DNA of 32,500 nucleotides from Bacteroidetes bacterium 41-46 (lineage in GTDB: Bacteria > Bacteroidota > Bacteroidia > Bacteroidales > UBA932): the NCBI GenBank assembly GCA_001897515.1, contig MKTA01000027.1:1-32500 (forward strand), in the 5' to 3' direction. Every line of letters starts with the position of its first letter. Positions within the stretch are counted from its first letter, which is position 1. The notes beneath the pieces are model-generated. The model had not been told where the DNA came from and did no database searches. It saw only the letters and a list, made by a program, of their open reading frames with translations. Below, piece by piece: positions 17,022-24,355 of the stretch. The translations under genes and the position numbers were made by a program.

Positions 17022-17342
17022 CTATTTGTATCTGACTGCTGTACCTGCAGCTGTTACCATCAGCATAGATCCTCCACTGCCTACAGTCTCATAGTCAAGA
17101 TCAATTCCTATGATTGCATTAGCCCCCATCGCCTGAGCCTGTGCTGTTATCTCTCTCAGACACTCCTCTTTCGCCTCTTTAAGTACCTGCTCATAAGATC
17201 CGGAGCGACCTCCAACAATATCCCGGATTCCGGCCATAAAATCCCTTATAATATTGGCTCCAATAATGGTTTCGCCTGAGACCAGTCCGTAATATTGCTC
17301 TATCTCTTTTCCCTGTATTGTTGATGTTGTTGTAAGTAGCAT
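17022..17342 (-). CDS. YbjQ/UPF0145 family protein
   Basis: A 106-residue cytoplasmic protein of the UPF0145 (YbjQ) family: TTSTIQGKEIEQYYGLVSGE near the start, an Arg-Asp-rich middle (FMAGIRDIVGGRSGSYE), and AMGANAIIGIDLDYE (71-85). The family forms oligomeric rings in known structures and has no agreed function. Full length for the family. It sits between pepT (9 nt upstream) and the patB-like gene (8 nt downstream) in the peptide-use operon. Confidence 0.9.
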   Translation of the reverse strand: MLLTTTSTIQGKEIEQYYGLVSGETIIGANIIRDFMAGIRDIVGGRSGSYEQVLKEAKEECLREITAQAQAMGANAIIGIDLDYETVGSGGSMLMVTAAGTAVRYK

Positions 17343-17351
17343 GATTATCTT

Positions 17352-18602
17352 TTATTTAATGACTTTATCTTTGTTTGCATATAGTTTGACCAGGTTAAGG
17401 ATAACCTCTACAGCTTTCTCCATGCTCTCTGCTGGTATAAATTCAAATTTTCCATGGAAATTGTGACCGCCTGCAAATATGTTTGGGCAGGGGAGACCCA
17501 TAAAGGAAAGTCTGGCTCCATCTGTCCCCCCTCTGATAGGTTTGATGTTTGGTTTAATACCTGCCATCTCCATGGCCTGAACAGCCTTCTCAACAATGTG
17601 GTAATGAGGCTCAACCTGTTTTTTCATGTTATAGTATTGATCCTTAAGTTCAAGGGTATAAGTCCCCTCGCCATATTTCTTGTTGAGAAAATCAACACAC
17701 TGAGAGATCAGCCTCTTCTTTGACTCAAATTTTTCAGAGTCATGGTCTCTTATAATGTACTGTATATTTGCATTCTCAACAGTCCCGTCAAACTTTATGA
17801 TATGGAAAAATCCCTCATATCCGGCTGTGTATTCAGGCCTCTGCTCCACTGGAAGCATTGAGTTAAGTTCTGCTCCAAGGATAATGGCGTTGACCATTTT
17901 CTCCTTTGCATAACCCGGATGTATATTTCTTCCCTGAATAAAGATTTTAGCGGCAGCAGCATTGAAGTTCTCATACTCCAATTCTCCTATCTCCCCTCCG
18001 TCAAGTGTATAGGCAAATTCAGCACCAAACCGCTCAACATCAAATTTATCTACTCCCCTTCCAATCTCTTCGTCGGGAGTAAAGCCAATTTTAATAGTCC
18101 CGTGAGGAAGATCAGGATTTGCCATTATGTGTTCAACGGCTGTCATAATCTCAGCAATCCCGGCTTTATCATCAGCTGCAAGCAGAGTTGTGCCGTCTGT
18201 TGTTATTATAGTATTTCCCTTGTATTTTAACAGTTCCGGGAACTCCTCAACCTTCATGACAAATCCCCTCTCTTTGTTTATTACAATATCAGAACCGTCA
18301 TAGTTTTCAATAATCTGAGGATTTATGTTCTCTCCTGAAGCATCCGGAGCACTATCTACATGTGCAATGAATCCAATTGCAGGCACATTGCTACCATCGG
18401 GCAGATTTGAAGGTAATGAGGCCATCACATATCCCCATTCATCAAGCTCAACATCCTTAACCCCCATTGCCCTTAACTCCTCTACCAGCATCCTTGAGAG
18501 GTTGAGTTGTTTTGATGTGCTGGGTTGAGTCTCTGACTCAGGGTCAGATGCTGTGTCAACTGCAATATATCTTAAAAATTTTTCCAGTACTTTCTGTTTC
18601 AT
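17352..18602 (-). CDS. pepT: Peptidase T, tripeptide aminopeptidase
   Basis: A cytoplasmic dizinc M20 peptidase that removes N-terminal residues from tripeptides. The 416-residue length fits. Zinc-site segments: GFIAHVDSAPD (77-87, H81 and D83), LLAADDKAG (140-148), FTPDEEIGRG (174-183), TLDGGEIGE (199-207) and GGHNFHGKFEF near 378-388. IQGRNIHPGYAKEKMVNAI is the PepT lid region. In an operon with an oligopeptide transporter upstream and a C-S lyase downstream, it probably degrades imported peptides; the zinc could come through the adjacent ZIP transporter. Confidence 0.96.
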   Translation of the reverse strand: MKQKVLEKFLRYIAVDTASDPESETQPSTSKQLNLSRMLVEELRAMGVKDVELDEWGYVMASLPSNLPDGSNVPAIGFIAHVDSAPDASGENINPQIIENYDGSDIVINKERGFVMKVEEFPELLKYKGNTIITTDGTTLLAADDKAGIAEIMTAVEHIMANPDLPHGTIKIGFTPDEEIGRGVDKFDVERFGAEFAYTLDGGEIGELEYENFNAAAAKIFIQGRNIHPGYAKEKMVNAIILGAELNSMLPVEQRPEYTAGYEGFFHIIKFDGTVENANIQYIIRDHDSEKFESKKRLISQCVDFLNKKYGEGTYTLELKDQYYNMKKQVEPHYHIVEKAVQAMEMAGIKPNIKPIRGGTDGARLSFMGLPCPNIFAGGHNFHGKFEFIPAESMEKAVEVILNLVKLYANKDKVIK

Positions 18603-18624
18603 AATTAATAATTTAGAGTTTCTG

Positions 18625-19428
18625 TTAAAGTATCAGCAGACTAAATCCCATTACAGCCATGCCTGCAACAACCCCAATAATGGCAGGGTGGTGTTCTCCA
18701 TATTTCTCAGCAGTAGGCAGTAGTTCGTCAAGCGATATATAAACCATAATGCCAGCCACTCCGGCCAGAATTATGCCTAAGAATGAGTCATGAAATAGAT
18801 AAGAGAGCATAAAATAACCAACAACGGCACCAACAGGTTCAGCCAGTCCGGAGAGGAGGGAGTGCCAGAATGCCTTGCTTCTACTCCTTGTAGCATAGTA
18901 AATTGGAATGGCAACAGCAATACCCTCAGGTATGTTGTGGATTCCTATCGCTACAGCGATGGAGGCACCCAGCCCGGGGTCGTTCATAGCACTGACGAAT
19001 GTTGCAATCCCCTCAGGAAAATTGTGTATAGCTATTGCAAATGCCGACATAATGCCAAGCCTCATCAAACCCTTGTCAGAATTTGTTCCGTTGAGTTTTT
19101 TTATAGAGAGGTCTCCAACTTCATGAGGGTTCTCCCCTGATGGTACCAGCCAGTCAATTACAGCAATCAGTCCGATACCGCCAAAAAAGGCGAGCAGAGT
19201 GTAGAGATTTCCCATCTTCTCTCCGTATAGCCCACCCAAATCTTTTTGAGCATCTACATAAAGTTCAACGAGTGAAATATAGATCATTACTCCGGCGGAA
19301 AATCCCAGAGAGGCTGCAAGAAACTTAGGAGAGAACCTTTTATAAAGCAGGACAATTCCACTGCCTATTGCAGTTGAAAGTCCCGCTATCAAGGTGAGAG
19401 AAAAAGCCAGAACATAGTTACCCTCCAT
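18625..19428 (-). CDS. zupT: ZIP family metal transporter, ZupT-like
   Basis: An inner-membrane divalent metal importer (267 residues, about eight membrane segments). The two metal-site motifs HNFPEG (135-140) and HNIPEG (164-169) are intact, and GLAEPVGAVVGYF follows. The loop at about 98-122 is short and lacks the His-rich run of some ZIPs. It lies 4 nt after the OPT gene and 22 nt before pepT. Zinc supply to the metallopeptidase next door is a reasonable inference; iron or manganese transport is also known for ZupT. Confidence 0.93.
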   Translation of the reverse strand: MEGNYVLAFSLTLIAGLSTAIGSGIVLLYKRFSPKFLAASLGFSAGVMIYISLVELYVDAQKDLGGLYGEKMGNLYTLLAFFGGIGLIAVIDWLVPSGENPHEVGDLSIKKLNGTNSDKGLMRLGIMSAFAIAIHNFPEGIATFVSAMNDPGLGASIAVAIGIHNIPEGIAVAIPIYYATRSRSKAFWHSLLSGLAEPVGAVVGYFMLSYLFHDSFLGIILAGVAGIMVYISLDELLPTAEKYGEHHPAIIGVVAGMAVMGFSLLIL

Positions 19429-19432
19429 ATCC

Positions 19433-21430
19433 CTACTCCTCTTTTTTAGCTCTTAGGCTGTCCCAAGCAAGATATGCAATCAATATAAGATACATGACAA
19501 GAGCCAGTATTTCGGCACCTCTTGACTCCATCCACTCTGTTCTCAGCAAATTCACCCCTCCGAATCTGATTATTGCGCTGACAACACCCATAAGTGCTCC
19601 TCCCGCAATGAATCCTGATGCCAGAAGTGTACCGCGATCTTTTCTGGCTGTATTCAATGCCTGATCTTTGCTTCTTGTTGATACAAACCATGCAATCGCA
19701 CCGCCGGCCAGAAGAGGAAGGTTAAGCTCAAGCGGGATAAACATTCCAAGAGAGAAAGCCAGTGCGGGGACACCCAGGAAGGTAAGGGCGACAGCAATAA
19801 CAGCCCCGATTCCGTAAAGGATCCATGGGGCTCCGCCACCTGACATCAGTGGCTCAATTACTGCAGCCATCGCATTTGCCTGAGGGGCCACGAGAGCATG
19901 TTCACCAGTAAATCCATATGTTTTATTGAGGATTATCATAACTCCGCCAACAGTTGCCGCAGCAACCAAGGTTCCCAGAAATTTCCACTGTTGTTGTTTT
20001 GCAGGTGTTGTCCCCAGCCAGTAACCAATTTTTAAATCTGTAATAAATGCACCTGAAACGGATAGCGCAGTACATACAACACCACCAATAATTAACGCTG
20101 CCGTCATACCTGCGGTACCCTTCAATCCGCTTGCAACCATTACAACCGAAGCCAGAATGAGGGTCATAAGGGTCATTCCGCTTACAGGGTTTGTTCCAAC
20201 AATGGCAATGGCATTTGCCGCAACAGTTGTGAAGAGGAATGCAATAACAGCCACAACAACAAGGGCAATTACCGCATGGAGTAGATTGTCAACAACACCA
20301 AGGTAGAAGAAAATAAATGTTACTATAAGGGTTGCAATAATTCCAATTGCAATTATCTTCATGGAGATATCCCTTTGAGTTCTTATTTCGTTCTTCTCTA
20401 TTTTTGTTTTGCCACCCAGCTCTTTGGCTGCGAGTCCAAAGGCACTCTTGATTATGCCGGAACTTTTTATAATTCCGATTACTCCGGCTGTAGCAATACC
20501 ACCAATACCTATATGTCTTGCGTAGTTTCTGAATATCTCCTCTGCAGACATGCTTCCTACAGTCTGAGCAAGTCCTGAATTCATTAAATCCAGAACCTGA
20601 TCACCAAAAATCACATTCATTAAAGGGATTATTACAAACCATACCAGCATAGATCCAAGGCTTATAATAAATGAGTATTTTAGCCCGATAATGTAACCCA
20701 ATCCCAGAACTGCTGCTCCGATATTTATCTTAAATACAAGTTTTGCTTTATCTGCAATAGCTACCCCTATAGGGGCAACTCTTGTTGTAAAGACCTCTGA
20801 CCACAATCCGAAAGTTGAGACAATAAAATCATATGCTCCGCCTATTAAGCCACTCACCAAAAGTAGCTTGGCTCCCTTTCCGCCTGTCTCTCCGCTGACA
20901 AGAACCTGAGTAGTAGCTGTTGCTTCCGGGAATGGATACTTCCCATGCATCTCCTTAACAAAATATTTTCTGAATGGAATAAGGAATAGTATTCCAAGCA
21001 CACCCCCAAGCAGGGAACTTAAGAAGACCTTTCCAAAGTCAACAGTCAGGTCTGGATATTTTGCCTGTAAAATATAAAGAGCCGGAAGTGTGAAAATTGC
21101 ACCTGCCACTATTGCACCAGAACTGGCGCCGATTGATTGTATAATAACATTCTCCCCAAGAGCATTCTTTCTTTTAAGCGCACCGGAGATCCCCACTGCA
21201 ATTATTGCAATTGGGATTGCAGCCTCGAATACCTGCCCAACCTTTAACCCCAGATATGCAGCGGCAGCAGAAAAAATAATTGTCATTAAGATACCCATCG
21301 TAACAGACCAGGGAGTAACCTCCGGGTATCTCTTTTCAGGTGACATAAGTGGTTTATAATCTTCGCCTTCTCTGAGCTCTCTGTATGCGTTTTCAGGTAG
21401 CCCTTTAGGTTTGCTTTCCTTTATTTCCAT
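19433..21430 (-). CDS. OPT family oligopeptide transporter
   Basis: A large polytopic membrane protein (665 residues) of the oligopeptide transporter family. After a polar N-terminus (about 1-40, YRELREGEDYKPLMSPEKRYPEVTPWSV being typical) come many membrane segments: GILMTIIFSAAAAYLGLKVG (47-66), NVIIQSIGASSGAIVAGAIF (94-113), and further Gly/Ala-rich spans to the end. Loop motifs include GKYPFPEATATTQVL near 168-182. Substrate is probably small peptides, though some OPT members move metal chelates. It is the first gene of the operon OPT-zupT-pepT-ybjQ-patB, with gaps of 4, 22, 9 and 8 nt. A TATCTTTG promoter box lies 21 nt upstream. Confidence 0.93.
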   Translation of the reverse strand: MEIKESKPKGLPENAYRELREGEDYKPLMSPEKRYPEVTPWSVTMGILMTIIFSAAAAYLGLKVGQVFEAAIPIAIIAVGISGALKRKNALGENVIIQSIGASSGAIVAGAIFTLPALYILQAKYPDLTVDFGKVFLSSLLGGVLGILFLIPFRKYFVKEMHGKYPFPEATATTQVLVSGETGGKGAKLLLVSGLIGGAYDFIVSTFGLWSEVFTTRVAPIGVAIADKAKLVFKINIGAAVLGLGYIIGLKYSFIISLGSMLVWFVIIPLMNVIFGDQVLDLMNSGLAQTVGSMSAEEIFRNYARHIGIGGIATAGVIGIIKSSGIIKSAFGLAAKELGGKTKIEKNEIRTQRDISMKIIAIGIIATLIVTFIFFYLGVVDNLLHAVIALVVVAVIAFLFTTVAANAIAIVGTNPVSGMTLMTLILASVVMVASGLKGTAGMTAALIIGGVVCTALSVSGAFITDLKIGYWLGTTPAKQQQWKFLGTLVAAATVGGVMIILNKTYGFTGEHALVAPQANAMAAVIEPLMSGGGAPWILYGIGAVIAVALTFLGVPALAFSLGMFIPLELNLPLLAGGAIAWFVSTRSKDQALNTARKDRGTLLASGFIAGGALMGVVSAIIRFGGVNLLRTEWMESRGAEILALVMYLILIAYLAWDSLRAKKEE

Positions 21431-21451
21431 AATAAGTTTCAGTTAATCTCT

Positions 21452-21459
21452 CAAAGATA
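21452..21459 (-). promoter_or_regulatory. -7 promoter element of the OPT operon
   Basis: TATCTTTG on the minus strand fits TAnnTTTG and ends 21 nt before the OPT start. It lies 22 bp from the oppositely directed box of the arginine leader, so the upstream parts of the two promoters must overlap. Confidence 0.55.
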
Positions 21460-21481
21460 TGAAAAATATGAATTATTCTTT

Positions 21482-21489
21482 TACCTTTG
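21482..21489 (+). promoter_or_regulatory. -7 promoter element of the arginine operon leader
   Basis: TACCTTTG fits TAnnTTTG. The expected transcription start is only a few bases downstream, so the leader ORF start at 21498 would have a 5' UTR of just a few nucleotides. No clear TTTG at -33. Confidence 0.55.
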
Positions 21490-21497
21490 CACCCCAT

Positions 21498-21578
21498 ATG
21501 AATTCAAGAGGCAATCATATCAATTTAAGCAAAAAGCACAGACACGTCCGACGATGTGTCCTTGCGGACTTTTCATAA
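21498..21578 (+). CDS. Putative Arg-rich leader peptide of the arginine operon
   Basis: A 26-codon ORF with ATG at 21498 and TAA at 21576-21578, between the promoter box and the first arg gene. The peptide includes KKHRHVRR at residues 12-19; Arg is at residues 4, 15, 18 and 19 and His at 7, 14 and 16. Codons 18 and 19 are consecutive CGA, which is scarce in this window, where Arg is mostly AGA or AGG. Leader peptides rich in the end product amino acid control many biosynthetic operons by ribosome stalling; Arg codons ahead of a complete arginine operon fit that logic. The ORF is embedded in a foldable RNA (21510-21611). Translation has not been shown and no family is known to me. Confidence 0.5.
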   Translation: MNSRGNHINLSKKHRHVRRCVLADFS

Positions 21579-21653
21579 CAATCTGCTTAAGATTGCCCGG
21601 TGCCCTGCGCCATCACAATAACCCCAGTATCCACATATTACCCCGTTTTTAAG
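21510..21653 (+). promoter_or_regulatory. Structured leader RNA of the arginine operon, attenuator candidate
   Basis: Seen in sequence: CAATTTAAGCA (521-531 of the 21-kb block, i.e. 21521-21531) pairs with TGCTTAAGATTG (21584-21595) as an 11-bp stem with one bulged G. GGCAATC (21510-21516) can instead pair with GATTGCC (21591-21597). Within the enclosed loop, GACAC/GTGTC (21541-21545/21556-21560) and GTCCG/CGGAC (21546-21550/21565-21569) interlock, so they are either alternatives or a pseudoknot; GTCC/GGAC (21558-21561/21566-21569) is a third option, followed by TTTT. A hairpin GGTGC/GCGCC lies at 21599-21611. The Arg codons fall inside the main stem, so a stalled ribosome would open it. No strong intrinsic terminator is evident; a T5 run is at 21646-21650, just before the first gene. 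Confidence 0.5.
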
Positions 21654-22196
21654 ATGAATGTCAGCATTGTTGTGGCAAATTCAAGCCATGCTGTCTATGC
21701 AGAGAGAATCTGCGAACTTATGTTTATCTCCGCACAGGAGAGAGGCACCGGTATTGCCAGAAGATCACCTGAATATATTGCAGGAAAAATGAGAGACGGT
21801 AAGGCCGTAATAGCAATTGATCAGGGAGAAGCTGTAGGTTTTGCATATATTGAGACCTGGAGCCATTGCAAATTTGTTGCAAACTCCGGCCTGATAGTCT
21901 CTCACTCTCACAGAAATACAGGGCTTGCCAGGAGAATTAAAGAGAGAGTTTTCAACCTCTCAAGAGAGCTCTACCCTGAGTCAAAAATATTCAGCATCAC
22001 CACCGGTTTGGCTGTCATGAAAATTAACTACGAGTTGGGCTTCAGACCAGTCACATTTTCAGAATTGACTAACGATCCGGATTTCTGGAAGGGTTGTGAA
22101 GGTTGCCGAAATTACGATATACTTTTAAGAAATAACCACAGGATGTGTCTTTGTACAGGCCTTTTGTACGACCCATCCTATAAATCAATAAGATAA
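21654..22196 (+). CDS. GNAT acyltransferase, probable first enzyme of arginine synthesis
   Basis: A 180-residue GNAT protein that would acylate glutamate, with acetyl-CoA or, given the succinylornithine transcarbamylase in this operon, succinyl-CoA. The CoA-binding segment is SHSHRNTGLARRIKERV (about 101-117, RNTGLA). A Cys-rich C-terminus (CEGCRNYDILL near 144-154 and MCLCTGLLYDP near 161-171) is distinctive. I chose ATG 21654; a GTG at 21600 in frame would add 18 residues drawn from the leader RNA. It is the first structural gene of the arginine operon; argG begins 2 nt later. Substrate is inferred from position; it is not similar by eye to classical ArgA, which has an amino acid kinase domain. 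Confidence 0.82.
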   Translation: MNVSIVVANSSHAVYAERICELMFISAQERGTGIARRSPEYIAGKMRDGKAVIAIDQGEAVGFAYIETWSHCKFVANSGLIVSHSHRNTGLARRIKERVFNLSRELYPESKIFSITTGLAVMKINYELGFRPVTFSELTNDPDFWKGCEGCRNYDILLRNNHRMCLCTGLLYDPSYKSIR

Positions 22197-22198
22197 TA

Positions 22199-23389
22199 AT
22201 GAAAGAGAGAGTTGTTCTTGCATTCAGCGGAGGGCTGGATACATCTTTTTGCATACCTTACCTTAGTAATGAAAAGGGTCTTGAGGTTCATACCGTTATG
22301 GTAAATACTGGGGGATTTTCCAAAGAGGAGGAGAGGCAGATTGAACAGAGAGCCCTTTCATTGGGAGCAGCATCGCACAAGAGCGTTGATGCGTCAGAAG
22401 AGTATTACAGAAAAGGGATACGATACCTTATATTCGGGAATGTGCTTAAAAATGGAACCTATCCGCTCTCTGTAAGCTCAGAGAGGGTATTCCAGGCCCT
22501 TGCAGTACTGGATGAGGTCAAGAGACTTGGAGCGAATTATGTTGCACACGGAAGTACCGGTGCAGGTAATGATCAGGTTAGATTTGACCTTGTTTTTGAG
22601 GTGCTGGCCCCCGAAGTTAAGATAATTGCTCCCATCAGGGAGCTGTCATTGAGCAGGGCTCAGGAGATAGAATATCTCTCAAAAAACGGGTGCAACCTCT
22701 CTTGGGAGAAGGCAAAATACTCAATCAACCAGGGTCTTTGGGGGACCAGTATAGGTGGTTCAGAGACTCTCACCGCATCAGGAGTCCTCCCGGAGGAGGC
22801 CTATCCCTCTCCACTGAAGGTAAATCAAAGGCAGAAAATTAAAATTGGTTTTGAGAAAGGGGAGCCTGTCTCACTGGACGGTGAAACAATGAATCCTGTA
22901 GATCTTATTAAAACCCTCTCTCAGATTGCCTCACGATACGCTATAGGAAGAGACGTGCATGTTGGTGATACAATTATTGGAATTAAGGGCAGGGTAGCCT
23001 TTGAGGCGGCTGCTCCAATGATAATAATCAAAGCTCATCACTTGCTGGAGAAACATACTCTTACAAAGGGTCAGCTATACTGGAAAGAACAGATGGCCGG
23101 ATGGTATGGGCAGCTTATGCATGAAGCTCAATACCTAGATCCATTGGCAAGAAACATTGAGAACTTCCTTGAGGATACCCAAAAGAGCGTTACAGGAGAG
23201 GTAGAGGTGGAGCTTATGCCATATCATTTCTCTATTTTGGGATGCTCTACAGATTTTGACTTGATGAGTTCAGACTTTGGACAGTACGGTGAGAAAAACT
23301 CATCATTTACAGGCGAGGATGTGATTGGATTCACCAAGGTTTTGGCAAACCCTTTGAAAATATATTACTCAGTACATAAAAATGGTTAA
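22199..23389 (+). CDS. argG: Argininosuccinate synthase
   Basis: Joins citrulline and aspartate with ATP to form argininosuccinate. The 396-residue protein has the PP-loop AFSGGLDTS (8-16), NGTYPLSVSSERVFQ (85-99), AHGSTGAGNDQVRFDL (116-131), APIRELSLSRAQEIEYL near 143-159 and WGTSIGGSETLT near 179-190. The S in AHGSTGAGND, where many relatives have C, recurs in Bacteroides proteins as I recall. It overlaps argC by 8 bp. Confidence 0.97.
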   Translation: MKERVVLAFSGGLDTSFCIPYLSNEKGLEVHTVMVNTGGFSKEEERQIEQRALSLGAASHKSVDASEEYYRKGIRYLIFGNVLKNGTYPLSVSSERVFQALAVLDEVKRLGANYVAHGSTGAGNDQVRFDLVFEVLAPEVKIIAPIRELSLSRAQEIEYLSKNGCNLSWEKAKYSINQGLWGTSIGGSETLTASGVLPEEAYPSPLKVNQRQKIKIGFEKGEPVSLDGETMNPVDLIKTLSQIASRYAIGRDVHVGDTIIGIKGRVAFEAAAPMIIIKAHHLLEKHTLTKGQLYWKEQMAGWYGQLMHEAQYLDPLARNIENFLEDTQKSVTGEVEVELMPYHFSILGCSTDFDLMSSDFGQYGEKNSSFTGEDVIGFTKVLANPLKIYYSVHKNG

Positions 23390-24353
23390 GGTAGCTATAG
23401 CCGGAGCAACCGGATACACAGGAGGCGAGCTGGTCAGATTGCTGATAAATCATCCGCAGGTGGACTTAAGGTGGCTCTTCAGCACCTCTCTTGCCGGCGA
23501 GAGCGTTTCAAGGATACACAGAGATCTCTGCGGAGAGTCAAATCTGAGATTTAGTGATAATATAGGAGAGCCTGACATACTTTTTCTCGCTTTGGGACAC
23601 GGACTTTCCAGAGAATTTCTTAACAGGGGGCTCTCCGATAAGTGCAGAGTAATAGATCTGGGAAACGACTTCAGGATAGATTCTGAATACGGGAATGACA
23701 AATTTGTGTATGGTCTTAGCGAGCTATTTGATGACAACATCTCCAAAGCAAGACTCGTTTCAAATCCCGGCTGTTTTGCCACAGCGGTAGAGCTGGCACT
23801 TGCGCCGCTTGCCAAAGAGAGACTCCTTAGGAATGAGATTCATATTCATGCCATTACAGGCTCTACCGGGGCAGGAAGATCCCTCTCTCACACGTCTCAT
23901 TTTAGTTACAGAGCGGGCAATGTGTCAATTTACAAGCCTTTTATCCATCAACACCTTGCAGAAATTGAGATGAGCCTTGAGTCAATTTCTGGATTGAGAA
24001 TGCCAGCAATAAATATGATTCCGGTAAGGGGAGATTTTACCAGAGGAATTCTTGCAAGTATTTATACTGAAATTGATGAAAATCAAACTGTTGACAAGAT
24101 TAGGGGGCTCTTTTCTGATTTATATTCCGACTCTCCGTTTGTGCACATATCTGATGAGGTCCTGAGTCTTAAAGAGGTAGTAAATACAAATAAGGCCCTT
24201 CTTCATATTGAGAGACATGGCAAATATGTATATATAACATCCATTATTGATAATCTTCTGAAGGGGGCTTCTGGTCAGGCTGTTCAGAATATGAACATAA
24301 TGTTTGGATTTCCGCAGGATTTGGCTCTAAAACTTAAAGGAACAGCCTTTTAA
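23382..24353 (+). CDS. argC: N-acyl-gamma-glutamyl-phosphate reductase
   Basis: NADPH-dependent reduction of N-acylglutamyl phosphate to the semialdehyde. The 323-residue product has the Rossmann GATGYTGGE (8-16), the catalytic C131 in SNPGCFATA (127-135), and HIHAITGSTGAGRSLS (about 148-163) followed by the substrate-side segment HFSYRAGNVSIYKPFIHQH. The acyl group is probably succinyl, from the downstream transcarbamylase. It overlaps argG by 8 bp and ends 2 nt before argD. Confidence 0.96.
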   Translation: MVKVAIAGATGYTGGELVRLLINHPQVDLRWLFSTSLAGESVSRIHRDLCGESNLRFSDNIGEPDILFLALGHGLSREFLNRGLSDKCRVIDLGNDFRIDSEYGNDKFVYGLSELFDDNISKARLVSNPGCFATAVELALAPLAKERLLRNEIHIHAITGSTGAGRSLSHTSHFSYRAGNVSIYKPFIHQHLAEIEMSLESISGLRMPAINMIPVRGDFTRGILASIYTEIDENQTVDKIRGLFSDLYSDSPFVHISDEVLSLKEVVNTNKALLHIERHGKYVYITSIIDNLLKGASGQAVQNMNIMFGFPQDLALKLKGTAF

Positions 24354-24355
24354 AG

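Noticed and set aside
21600..21653. GTG start at 21600 for the GNAT gene
   Set aside because: It adds 18 residues coded by the leader RNA with no GNAT character; ATG 21654 precedes the domain closely.
21641..21653. Intrinsic terminator ending in T5 at 21646-21650 before the first arg gene
   Set aside because: No upstream stem pairs well with the bases before the T run, so I did not call a terminator there.
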